From Streptomyces durmitorensis (GTDB lineage Bacteria; Actinomycetota; Actinomycetes; Streptomycetales; Streptomycetaceae): a stretch of 64,000 bases of DNA. Shown piece by piece: positions 56,378 to 63,994 of the stretch. Position 1 is the first letter of the stretch, and every line of letters begins with the position of its first letter. Location: the NCBI RefSeq assembly GCF_023498005.1, contig NZ_CP097289.1:7130001-7194000 (forward strand), written 5' to 3'. Position numbers and translations under genes: made by a program. The notes under the pieces are model-generated. The model saw only the letters and a list, made by a program, of their open reading frames with translations. It ran no database searches and was not told the DNA's origin.

Positions 56378-57781
56378 TCAGCGCCCCCGCCGCAGCCCCA
56401 GCGTCGCCACCCCCGAGACCGCCAACAGCCCCGCCGCGATCAGCAGACTGACCCGCATCCCGGCAACGAAGTCCCCCGCCACCAGCCCCCCGAAGGCCGC
56501 GATCCCCAGGCCGCCCGACACCTGGCGGGCCGAGTTGAGGACCCCCGCGGCCAGGCCCGCCCGGTCCGCGGGGACCGCCTCCATCATCGCCGCCGTGAGC
56601 GGCGGGATCGTCAGGGCGCAGCCCAGTGCCAGCGGCACCATGAGGAACGCCAGGGCGAGCGCCGGCGTCGACGCGTCGGTGAAGAGCAGTGCGAGCAGCC
56701 CCAGCACGGCAAGCGACTGCCCCGCCAGCATCGGTGTCCGCGGGCCCACCCGCGCCGCCAGCTTCCCCGCGAAGACGTTCGTCACCGCGATGAGCCCCGT
56801 CATCGGCAGGAACATCAGCCCGGCCCACAGCGCCGAACGCCCCTGCACCTCCTGGAAGAAGAGGCTGAAGACGAAGACGAGACCGTAGAAGGCGACGCTG
56901 CACGCGGCCCCGGCCGCGACGGTGATCGCGACCGTCCGGTCGCGGAAGAGCCCGAGCGGCACCACCGGATGCGGCTGCCGCGCCTCCGTCCGCAGGAACG
57001 CCGCACCCGCCGCCACCGCGACGGCCAGGGCGATCAGACCCGTCGTACCGCCCTCGATGACCGCGAAGGTCACTGCCGTCAGCGTCAGGACCGCGAGCAA
57101 CTGCCCCGGCACGTCCAGCGGCGCGGGCCGCCGCTCAGAGCGCGGCGCCCGCAGCAGGAGCACCAACGCCACCGCCCCCAGGGGGACGTTGATGAAGAAG
57201 ATGCCGCTCCAGTCCCACGCGGTGGTCAGCGCGCCGCCGGCGACCGGGCCGAGCGCCACCGCCACCGAACCGCCCGCCGCCCACATGGCCACCGCGCGCG
57301 CCCGCTTGGCGGCGTCCGAGTAGGCCTGGCGTACGAGGGAGAGCGAGGCGGGCAGGACCACGGCGGCCGCCACGCCCTGCACCACCCGCGCGCCGATCAG
57401 CACCGGCAGCGAAGGCGCGAGGCCGCACGCCACCGATGCGGCCGTGAACACCGCGATGCCGATCGCGTACGCCCGGGTCGCGCCGATCCGGTCGGAGAGC
57501 GCGCCGGTGGAGAGCATCAGGGCGGCGAAGGCCAGGGTGTAGGCGTCCACGACCCACTGGAGCCCGGACATGCCGCCGCCCAGGGAGTCACCGATCGCGG
57601 GCAGCGCCACGTTCACGACGGAGGCGTCGAGCGTGATCAGGGCGAAGCCGAGCATGGCGGCGGTGAGGGTGAGTCCGGGGGAGGTGCGGCCCTTGCGGGG
57701 TGAGCCCGGAGCCGGGAGCGGCCGCGTCAAGTGCCCCGGATCGCGGGAGCCTTCGGTGAGGGAGTTCGTTGCCATGTCCAT
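56378..57781 (-). CDS. MFS drug exporter, DHA2 (14-TM) family
   Basis: A 467-residue exporter with about fourteen helices. Motif A is GALSDRIGATRAYAIG, motif B/C features include ARVVQGVAAAVVLPASLSLV and GPVAGGALTTAWDWSGIFFIN, the latter being typical of DHA2 (EmrB/QacA) proton antiporters, and LDASVVNVALPAI is family motif D1. The N-terminal 35 residues are polar. Divergent from a GlxA-type regulator 65 bp away, its probable controller. Substrate unknown. Confidence 0.93.
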   Translation of the reverse strand: MDMATNSLTEGSRDPGHLTRPLPAPGSPRKGRTSPGLTLTAAMLGFALITLDASVVNVALPAIGDSLGGGMSGLQWVVDAYTLAFAALMLSTGALSDRIGATRAYAIGIAVFTAASVACGLAPSLPVLIGARVVQGVAAAVVLPASLSLVRQAYSDAAKRARAVAMWAAGGSVAVALGPVAGGALTTAWDWSGIFFINVPLGAVALVLLLRAPRSERRPAPLDVPGQLLAVLTLTAVTFAVIEGGTTGLIALAVAVAAGAAFLRTEARQPHPVVPLGLFRDRTVAITVAAGAACSVAFYGLVFVFSLFFQEVQGRSALWAGLMFLPMTGLIAVTNVFAGKLAARVGPRTPMLAGQSLAVLGLLALLFTDASTPALALAFLMVPLALGCALTIPPLTAAMMEAVPADRAGLAAGVLNSARQVSGGLGIAAFGGLVAGDFVAGMRVSLLIAAGLLAVSGVATLGLRRGR

Positions 57782-57822
57782 GAGTCTGCTGACCGGAGCG
57801 CGGCTACAGTAGTGGCCTGAAT

Positions 57823-57845
57823 GCCATACCTCCGGAGGTTCTGGC
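57823..57845. promoter_or_regulatory. 23-bp near-perfect palindrome over the GlxA gene's ribosome binding site
   Basis: Centred on ACCTCCGGAGGT (57828-57839), with GCCA/TGGC ends and two mismatches. It includes the GGAGG Shine-Dalgarno sequence of the rightward regulator and lies 42 bp from the MFS start. Either an operator shared by the pair or a leader hairpin hiding the ribosome binding site. Confidence 0.55.
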
Positions 57846-57846
57846 C

Positions 57847-58860
57847 ATGCCCCGCCCGAAGTCCGCCCGCCCGTCCCACCGGCCGCACCGCGTCGCCGTC
57901 ATCGCGCCCTCACCTGTGTCGATGTTCAACCTCGCGGTCCCCGAGATGCTCCTCGACAAGGTCGAGGTGGCGGGCGGACCCGGCTACGAGGTGGTCGTCT
58001 GCACCCCGCAGCCCGGCACCATCGCCACCACCGGCGGGCTCAGCCTCCACGTGGAGCACGGGCTCGACGCCGTGCGCGAGGCCGACACCCTCCTCGTCGC
58101 GGGCACCGGACACCGCTACGCACCCGACCCGCGGACCGTCGCCGCCGTCCGCGAGGCCGCCGACGCGGGCAAGCGCATCGCCTCCATCTGCAGCGGCGCC
58201 TTCGTGCTCGCGGAGGCGGGACTGCTCGACGGGCGCAGCGCGACCACGTACTGGCAGCTCGCCGAGGAGCTGCGCAGCCGCTATCCGTCGCTCGACCTCA
58301 AGGGAGACGTCCTCTACGTGGAGGACGGGCAGGTCATGACGTCCTCCGGGTACGCCGCCGGGATCGACCTGTGCCTGCACATCATCCGCACCGACTACGG
58401 AGCGGCCGTCGCCAACCAGGTGGCCAGGGCCGCGCTCGTCGCCCCCGTACGCCCCGGCGGTCAGACCCAGTTCACCCAGACCCCGCTCCCGCCCGAGCGC
58501 GGCAACGCCTGCGCCGACACCCGGGGCTGGGCCATGCGCCACCTCGACGAGCCGCTCACGCTCACCGACCTCGCCCGGCAGGCGGGCGTCAGCGTGCGCA
58601 CGCTCACCCGGCGCTTCCACGCCGAGAGCGGGGTGAGCCCGCTGCAGTGGCTCCTCCACCAGCGCATCGAGCGGGCCAAGGAGCTCCTGGAGACGACCTC
58701 GCTCTCCATGGACCAGGTGGCGCAGGCCTGCGGGCTCGGCACCGCCGACTCGCTCCGCGGCCACCTGGTGCGCCGCACCGGGCTCACGCCGAGCGCCTAC
58801 CGCGCCCAGTTCAGCCGCGTTGGAACCCAAAGCTCCCGGAACGCGTCTGTCGCAGCGTGA
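57847..58860 (+). CDS. GlxA family transcriptional regulator (DJ-1/PfpI-like plus AraC)
   Basis: A 337-residue regulator. Residues about 12-190 are a DJ-1/PfpI domain (RVAVIAPSPVSMFNLAVPEM), with cysteine in IASICSGAFVLAEAGLLDG. Residues about 220-320 are an AraC DNA-binding domain with two helix-turn-helices (LTDLARQAGVSVRTLTRRFH and MDQVAQACGLGTADSLRGHL). Divergent from the MFS exporter, which it likely controls; a palindrome covers its ribosome binding site. Its stop overlaps the next gene's GTG. Confidence 0.93.
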   Translation: MPRPKSARPSHRPHRVAVIAPSPVSMFNLAVPEMLLDKVEVAGGPGYEVVVCTPQPGTIATTGGLSLHVEHGLDAVREADTLLVAGTGHRYAPDPRTVAAVREAADAGKRIASICSGAFVLAEAGLLDGRSATTYWQLAEELRSRYPSLDLKGDVLYVEDGQVMTSSGYAAGIDLCLHIIRTDYGAAVANQVARAALVAPVRPGGQTQFTQTPLPPERGNACADTRGWAMRHLDEPLTLTDLARQAGVSVRTLTRRFHAESGVSPLQWLLHQRIERAKELLETTSLSMDQVAQACGLGTADSLRGHLVRRTGLTPSAYRAQFSRVGTQSSRNASVAA

Positions 58861-59375
58861 TCCACTCAGCACTTCCCACGACGATGCGGACCGTGATGCC
58901 GACCGTCATACGCACCGCCCTCACCGCCGACGCCCCGGCCCTCGCGGCCCTGCACGCCCGCGCCCGCGCCACGTACTACCCCGAGGGGCTGCCGGACGAA
59001 GGAGTCGACGGCACGGCGATGTGGCGGGGAGCCGTCGAGCGCCGTGCCGGGCACGTGCTGTGCGCGGTCCGCGAGGGCCGGATCGTGGGCGTCGCGTCCT
59101 TCCGTACGCCCGAGGGCGAGGCGGCGGACACCGTGGCGCTCTTCCAGTTCCACGTCGACCCCGGCCACTGGCGCGCGGGGGTCGGCGCGGCCCTGCACGA
59201 AGCGTGCGTGGAGGAGTGGCGGGCCGACGGCATCCGGAGGGCCACGCTGGACGTCCACCGGGAGAACCGGCGCGCCCAGGCCTTCTACGTCCGCCACGGC
59301 TGGCGGCCCGCGGAGCCGGGCGAGGGCGCGGGCACGCACCTGCGGATGCGCTTGGCCCTGACGGCCGGGGAATGA
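58857..59375 (+). CDS. GNAT family N-acetyltransferase
   Basis: About 160-172 residues. The fold starts at TVIRTALTADAPALAALHAR, motif A is FQFHVDPGHWRAGVGAALHEA (slightly unusual, lacking the full Q/RxxGxG/A), and motif B VHRENRRAQAFYVRHGWRP. GTG 58857 overlapping the previous stop is chosen for translational coupling; ATG 58884 or 58896 would give shorter forms and neither has a clear ribosome binding site. Substrate unknown. Confidence 0.88.
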   Translation: MIHSALPTTMRTVMPTVIRTALTADAPALAALHARARATYYPEGLPDEGVDGTAMWRGAVERRAGHVLCAVREGRIVGVASFRTPEGEAADTVALFQFHVDPGHWRAGVGAALHEACVEEWRADGIRRATLDVHRENRRAQAFYVRHGWRPAEPGEGAGTHLRMRLALTAGE

Positions 59376-59452
59376 GCGTGGCAGGTCGTACGTTGTTCAA
59401 CTGACCGGAGGGATCCTCCGCACTACCGTTCGACCTGAAGAGAGCTAGTCAC

Positions 59453-60184
59453 ATGCGCGTCGAGATCTGGAGCGACATCGCCTGCCCCTGGTGCTACGTG
59501 GGCAAGGCCCGCTTCGAGAAGGCACTCGCCGCCTTCCCGCACCGCGACGACGTCGAGGTGGTGCACCGCTCCTTCGAGCTCGACCCCTCGCGCGCCAAGG
59601 GCGACAGCGGGCTCGTGATCCCGATGCTCGCCAAGAAGTACGGCATGAGCGAGGAGCAGGCCCAGGAGGCCGAGCGGAACCTCGGCGTGAACGCCTCCTC
59701 CGAAGGCCTCGACTACCTCACCGAGGGCCGCGACCACGGCAGCACCTTCGACATGCACCGCCTCCTGCACTTCGCCAAGGAGCAGGGCCGCCAGGACGCG
59801 CTGCTCGGGCTCCTCTACCGCGCCAACTTCGCCGAGGAGCGCTCCGTCTTCGACGACGACGAGCGCCTCGTGGAGCTCGCGGTCGCGGCCGGCCTCGATG
59901 CGGACGAGGCCCGCGCGGTGCTCGCCGACCCGTCCCGCTACGCCGACGACGTACGCACCGACGAGCGCGAGGCCGCCGAACTCGGCGCGAACGGCGTGCC
60001 GTTCTTCGTCCTCGACCGCAAGTACGGCGTCTCCGGCGCACAGCCCGCCGACGTCTTCACGCAGGCCCTTGAGCAGGCGTGGGGCAGTCGCTCGCCGCTC
60101 ACCACCCTCGCGGACGGCGGCGACGGCGACGCCTGCGGTCCTGACGGCTGCGCGGTCCCGCAGGCCGCGGGCGACGACGCCTGA
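59453..60184 (+). CDS. DsbA family (FrnE-like) oxidoreductase
   Basis: A 243-residue cytoplasmic thioredoxin-fold protein. The active site C11-P-W-C14 is at the end of the first strand (VEIWSDIACPWCYVG), the helical insertion covers residues about 60-170, and the cis-proline motif is GVPFFVLDRKYGVSGAQ. FrnE-type proteins act as disulfide isomerases/oxidoreductases in the cytosol or in secondary metabolism. A Cys pair near the C-terminus (DACGPDGCAVP) is an unusual extra. Confidence 0.92.
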   Translation: MRVEIWSDIACPWCYVGKARFEKALAAFPHRDDVEVVHRSFELDPSRAKGDSGLVIPMLAKKYGMSEEQAQEAERNLGVNASSEGLDYLTEGRDHGSTFDMHRLLHFAKEQGRQDALLGLLYRANFAEERSVFDDDERLVELAVAAGLDADEARAVLADPSRYADDVRTDEREAAELGANGVPFFVLDRKYGVSGAQPADVFTQALEQAWGSRSPLTTLADGGDGDACGPDGCAVPQAAGDDA

Positions 60185-60254
60185 GCGCCGCTGAACGGCC
60201 GCCTCCACGCACAGGCGATGGACGTGGGTGCGCCGGGGCGCGAGAGTTGATCCC

Positions 60255-61301
60255 ATGGGGATCATCAACGGCGCCGAGTTCGCGCCCACGTCGACGTACC
60301 TGAACACCGCGAGCTGCGGCCTGCTGCCCGCACGCGCCGTCGAGGCCATCCAGAGCCTCGCGACCGAGAACGGCGCGGGCAGACGCGGCGGCTCCGGCGA
60401 CTTCGGGATCGTGCAGGCCGCCCGCGAGTCCTTCGCACGGCTCGTGGGCGTGCCGCACGCGCGCGTGGCCCATGGCGGCTCGGTCGCCGTCCACGCCGGG
60501 CTGATCGCCGCCGCGCAGCGGCCGGGATCCGAAGTCCTCTTCCCCGAGGGGGACTTCAGCTCGATCATCAACCCCTTCGTGGTGCGCGGCGACCTCAAGA
60601 TCCGCTATACGCCGTTCGAGAGCCTCGCCGAGGCGATCCGCCCCACCACGGCGCTCGTCGTGTACTCCGTCGTGCAGTCGGCCGACGGCCGTATCGCCGA
60701 CGACACGGCGGTGCGCGAGGCCGCCGCCGCCCACGGCGCCCGCACCCTCAACGACGCCACGCAGGCCGCGGGCTGGCTGCCCTTCGACGCGAGTCTGTAC
60801 GACTACACCGTCACCGGCGCCTTCAAGTGGCTGCTCTGCCCGCGCGGCACGTCGTTCCTGACGGTGAGCGAGGAGGCGCAGGAGTCCCTCGTCCCGCTGC
60901 ACGGCGGCTGGCTCGCGTCGGCGGACTCCTGGAACTCCACGTACGGCCCGCTCTCGGAACTGTCCCCCGACGCCCGCCGCTACGACGAACCCCCCGCGTT
61001 CCTCGCCTACCACGGCGCGGCGGCGTCCCTCGGCTACCTGGAGGAGACCGGCGTCGAAGCGGTCCACGCCCACGACACGGCGCTCGCGGCCCGCTACCGC
61101 GCGGGACTCGCCGAGCTCGGCCACGTGCCGGTGCCCGGCGCCTCGCCCATCGTGTCCGTCCCCGGACTCGCCGACAGGGAGCCCGAGTTGAGCCGGGCCG
61201 GGATCTTCGCCTCCGCACGGGCGGGTCACCTGCGAGCCTCGTTCCATCTGTACAACACGGAGGCGGACGTGGACCGGATCCTCGACGTGCTCTCCGGCTG
61301 A
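60255..61301 (+). CDS. PLP-dependent aminotransferase class V family protein
   Basis: A 348-residue fold-type I PLP enzyme. The N-terminus YLNTASCGLLPARAVEAIQ and the PLP lysine in TGAFKWLLCPRGTSFL identify it as a member of the class V/isopenicillin-N-epimerase-like group; LNDATQAAGWLPFD holds the Asp that pairs with the PLP ring nitrogen. It could be a cysteine desulfurase-like lyase or an epimerase; the sequence does not settle this. ATG 60255. It is 70 bp past the DsbA-like gene. Confidence 0.88.
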   Translation: MGIINGAEFAPTSTYLNTASCGLLPARAVEAIQSLATENGAGRRGGSGDFGIVQAARESFARLVGVPHARVAHGGSVAVHAGLIAAAQRPGSEVLFPEGDFSSIINPFVVRGDLKIRYTPFESLAEAIRPTTALVVYSVVQSADGRIADDTAVREAAAAHGARTLNDATQAAGWLPFDASLYDYTVTGAFKWLLCPRGTSFLTVSEEAQESLVPLHGGWLASADSWNSTYGPLSELSPDARRYDEPPAFLAYHGAAASLGYLEETGVEAVHAHDTALAARYRAGLAELGHVPVPGASPIVSVPGLADREPELSRAGIFASARAGHLRASFHLYNTEADVDRILDVLSG

Positions 61302-61370
61302 ACACTGGCGCGCCGGGCGGCGGGGCACTAGGAAGGCAGGACGGGGTGGCCTCACGAGGCGGTGGTGTCA

Positions 61371-62018
61371 GTGGCTCAGCAGCCCATGAGGGACTCCGAC
61401 CTGCACCGGCGCCTGGTGTACGGCGACGAGACGGCTCTCGCCGAGGCCTACGACACGTACGGCCCCCTCGTGCACCGCGTCGCGGGGCGCGTCACCCGCA
61501 GCCCCGCCGCCGCGGAGGACGTCGCCCAGGAGGTCTTCGCCCATCTCTGGTCCAGGCCCTACGCGTTCGACGCGCGGCGGGGCAGTCTGCGCACCTGGCT
61601 GTGCATGCTGGCGCATCGGCGGGCGGTGGACTGGGTACGCGGGGAGGAGCGCCACCGCAAGGCGGCCCATGCCGACGACGCGACCCTGCACACGATCCCC
61701 ACCCCGGATCCGCCCCCGGAAGACGTGGTCATGGCACGAGAACGTTCCCTGCTCCTGCACTCCGCCCTGGCGCGGCTGCCGCTCCCGCAGCGCCAGGTGG
61801 TGCACCTGGCGTACTTCGCGGGCTGCACCTACCGCCAGGCGGCGCTGGAACTCGGCATCCCCGAGGGGACGGCGAAGACCCGCTTACGGGCGGCCTTGCG
61901 CAGACTGGCCGAAGCCCTGACCGAATCACCCGACCCACCTGATCCAACCGATCCACCTGATCCAACCGATCCACCCGGCCCGGCACTTGCCGACGCTCCA
62001 GGCGAAAGAGGCGCGTGA
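61371..62018 (+). CDS. ECF RNA polymerase sigma factor with a TTA codon
   Basis: About 215 residues. Region 2: EAYDTYGPLVHRVAGRVTRS, AEDVAQEVFAHLW; region 4: LPLPQRQVVHLAYFAGCTYR, LGIPEGTAKTRLRAALRRL. It ends in a Pro/Asp repeat tail (PDPPDPTDPPDPTDPPGP). The codon at 61884-61886 (about residue 172, inside region 4) is TTA, so translation should need the bldA tRNA. GTG 61371 is chosen for GAGGCGG upstream; GTG 61362 or ATG 61389 are alternatives. Coupled to the zinc-finger gene after it. Confidence 0.9.
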   Translation: MAQQPMRDSDLHRRLVYGDETALAEAYDTYGPLVHRVAGRVTRSPAAAEDVAQEVFAHLWSRPYAFDARRGSLRTWLCMLAHRRAVDWVRGEERHRKAAHADDATLHTIPTPDPPPEDVVMARERSLLLHSALARLPLPQRQVVHLAYFAGCTYRQAALELGIPEGTAKTRLRAALRRLAEALTESPDPPDPTDPPDPTDPPGPALADAPGERGA

Positions 62019-63040
62019 TGACCACGGATCACGAAGCCGTACGTGAACTTCTCGGGGCCTGGGCCGTCGGCGCGCTCATGCCGGGCGACGAGCGGACGGT
62101 CACCCCGCATCTGGCCGACTGCGACCGGTGCGCGGCGGAGGCGGGGCGCCTGCGGGCGACGGTGCGGGATCTGGGCGGCCCGCCCCTGGCCGACCCCGGC
62201 CCTGGGCCCGCTCCCGCCGAGCGGGGCCTCGCCCTCGCCCTGCGCACCCGCCCGGCGGCTTCCCGCACGGCCGCGCACGCCGCGCCATACGCTGCCGCCG
62301 TGGCCGGACTCCAGGCGCTCCTGGGCGAGTTGGCGGAGCGCGAGGCCTGGGGGACCCCGGTCGTGCACGACTGGGACGTCCACGACACGGTGGCGCACCT
62401 GCTGGCCGCGGACGAGCCGCTTGCCGTGCGTCTTGGCCTGCGGGCGCCTTCGGCGTGGGACGGGGCGGACGGGACTCCGTGGCGGGTGGCGTGGGCGGCG
62501 CGTACGGAGGAGGTCTTGGCCCGGGAGCGGGTCCGGAGCCCGGCGGAGACGATCGAGTCCTGGCGGAACCAGGCGACCGCGCTCCTGTCCTCCCCGGAGG
62601 CGCACGACCCCGAACTGGCCGGACGGGCCACGATGTTGATGGGCGCCCGGCTTCCGCTCGCCGACCACTTCCTGGTCCGGGCGTTCGAGGCGTGGGTGCA
62701 CACGGACGACATCGGCAGGGCCCTGGACATGCCGGTCCCGCCGCCCCGCACCGCCCACCTGTGGCAGATGGTGCGCCTTGCGGTACGGATCCTGGAGCTG
62801 GCCATGGGTTCCAAGGCGCCGGACGTCGCGCTGACCGTCTCGGGGGAGGGCGGCGAGGTGTCGTGGATCCTGGGCAGCGGTGCGGAGCCGGTGAGCGCGG
62901 AGCTGGTCCTTGACCCGGTGGACTTCTGCCTGCTCATGGGCGGCAGGGTGGACCCCGCGGTTGTCCCCAGGGGAATCTCCGGCAGTGAGGCCGCCGCGGG
63001 TCGGGTCCTGACGCGGGCGGCGTCCCTGGCCTGGCTCTGA
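62015..63040 (+). CDS. Zinc-finger anti-sigma-like protein fused to DinB/MDMPI domain
   Basis: A 341-residue protein coupled to the ECF sigma gene (GTG 62015 in the sigma stop; ATG 62018 is also usable). Residues 1-50 are a ZAS/zf-HC2 anti-sigma zinc motif with HLADCDRC (HxxxCxxC). After a Pro-rich linker, residues about 95-250 form a mycothiol-maleylpyruvate-isomerase-like DinB domain (VVHDWDVHDTVAHLLAADEP, FEAWVHTDDIGRALD) with metal-binding histidines, and a C-terminal SCP2-like domain follows. Likely a cytosolic redox- or thiol-responsive anti-sigma factor; that role is inferred. Confidence 0.85.
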   Translation: MMTTDHEAVRELLGAWAVGALMPGDERTVTPHLADCDRCAAEAGRLRATVRDLGGPPLADPGPGPAPAERGLALALRTRPAASRTAAHAAPYAAAVAGLQALLGELAEREAWGTPVVHDWDVHDTVAHLLAADEPLAVRLGLRAPSAWDGADGTPWRVAWAARTEEVLARERVRSPAETIESWRNQATALLSSPEAHDPELAGRATMLMGARLPLADHFLVRAFEAWVHTDDIGRALDMPVPPPRTAHLWQMVRLAVRILELAMGSKAPDVALTVSGEGGEVSWILGSGAEPVSAELVLDPVDFCLLMGGRVDPAVVPRGISGSEAAAGRVLTRAASLAWL

Positions 63041-63361
63041 CCCTGCGGCTCCCGCTGCCCGAACGGACCTCTCCCGCCCACCCACCCGTTCACCCCGCGG
63101 CTTCGACAGCCACGAACAGGCTTTCCCGCCCACCCCATTGCCCGCAGCACCCTCGCATGCAGGAAGGGGCGGGACGACGGCGCGCAGTCGGCATCGAGAC
63201 GCGAGGGGACGTGCCGGTATGTCCGCCCGGAGCACGGTTCGCGGCACTCCCTCGCCGCAGCAGCCCCACGGCCACCGGACGATGGCGAGGACGGACATAC
63301 CGGCGCGGCCCCGCCCTCAAGGCAGCCCCGCACCGCACCCGCCCCTAGGCGCACCCGCCCG
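63041..63361. other. Non-coding spacer with repeat elements shared with the 17.7-kb locus
   Basis: A 320-bp gap between rightward and leftward genes (convergent). The first part has CTCTCCCGCCCACCCACCC and ACGAACAGGCTTTCCCGCCC, near copies of sequence at 17690; the second holds a 92-bp inverted-end element. No gene is supported. Confidence 0.8.
63213..63304. repeat. Fourth copy of the 92-bp element with inverted ends
   Basis: Starts GCCGGTATGTCC and ends GGACATACCGGC, a perfect 12-bp inverted pair; the interior shares CGCCCGGAGCACGGTTCG and GCCACCGGACGATGGCGAGG with the copies at 17974-18401. Single copy, no tandem duplication here. Confidence 0.92.
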
Positions 63362-63841
63362 CTAGGCGCCCCCCGCCTCCCCGCACAAGTTCGCCTCCAC
63401 CCGCCCCAGCAGCCGCGCCAACTCCCGTCGCTCGCCCTCGTCCATCCCCGCCAGCGTGCGCTCCTCCAGCTCCCCCCACGCCACCTCCACCTCCGCCAGC
63501 AGCCCGCAGCTCGCGTCCGTGGCCTCGACCAGGACCGCGCGGCGGTCGTCCGGGTCCTGGCGGCGTCGTACGTGGCCCGCCTGCTCCAGGCGCTGCAGCA
63601 TCTTCGTGACCGTCGACGGGTCCAGGTCGACCGCCTTGATGAGCTCCGACTGGCGTACGGCCCCCTCGTCCCAGAGGTACATCATCAGGAACTCCTGACC
63701 GGGGTAGAGCCCGAGCCCCTTCAGGACCTTGCCCGCCGCGATCCGGTGCAGCCGGGCCACCCGGCTCACGGTGTGGCTGACGGGACCCCGCCGCGCCGCG
63801 GTGGGGAGCTCGGTACAGGCGGGGTCGGCCGAAGCCTTCAT
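63362..63841 (-). CDS. MarR family transcriptional regulator
   Basis: A 159-residue MarR protein. The winged helix is at about residues 40-105 (FLMMYLWDEGAVRQSELIKA, LDPSTVTKMLQRLEQAGHV, RRQDPDDRRAVLVEATD). It starts at ATG 63841 and is divergent from a gene that begins at 63995. The 150-bp gap carries a strong repeated operator, so it should repress both genes and respond to a small ligand, often phenolic. Confidence 0.93.
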   Translation of the reverse strand: MKASADPACTELPTAARRGPVSHTVSRVARLHRIAAGKVLKGLGLYPGQEFLMMYLWDEGAVRQSELIKAVDLDPSTVTKMLQRLEQAGHVRRRQDPDDRRAVLVEATDASCGLLAEVEVAWGELEERTLAGMDEGERRELARLLGRVEANLCGEAGGA

Positions 63842-63915
63842 CGGGACTCCTCGGTCCAGGTCGGTCGGCAGGTGCGCAGGAACGCACCTGCGCGGATGCG
63901 TTCCTCCAGATTAGC

Positions 63916-63972
63916 TTGGTCGGCCAATGAATGAGTTACAGTGACGCCAGGCCGATTGATTGGCCGACCAAT
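63916..63972. promoter_or_regulatory. MarR operator pair in the divergent promoter region
   Basis: TTGGTCGGCCAAT (63916-63928) and its inverted form ATTGGCCGACCAAT (63959-63972) are 30 bp apart. Each half is itself a dyad TTGG-N4-CCAA, the shape of a MarR-family site. Together they cover the promoter of the rightward gene starting at 63995. Confidence 0.8.
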
Positions 63973-63994
63973 TACATTCCCCTGGGGGGCACTG

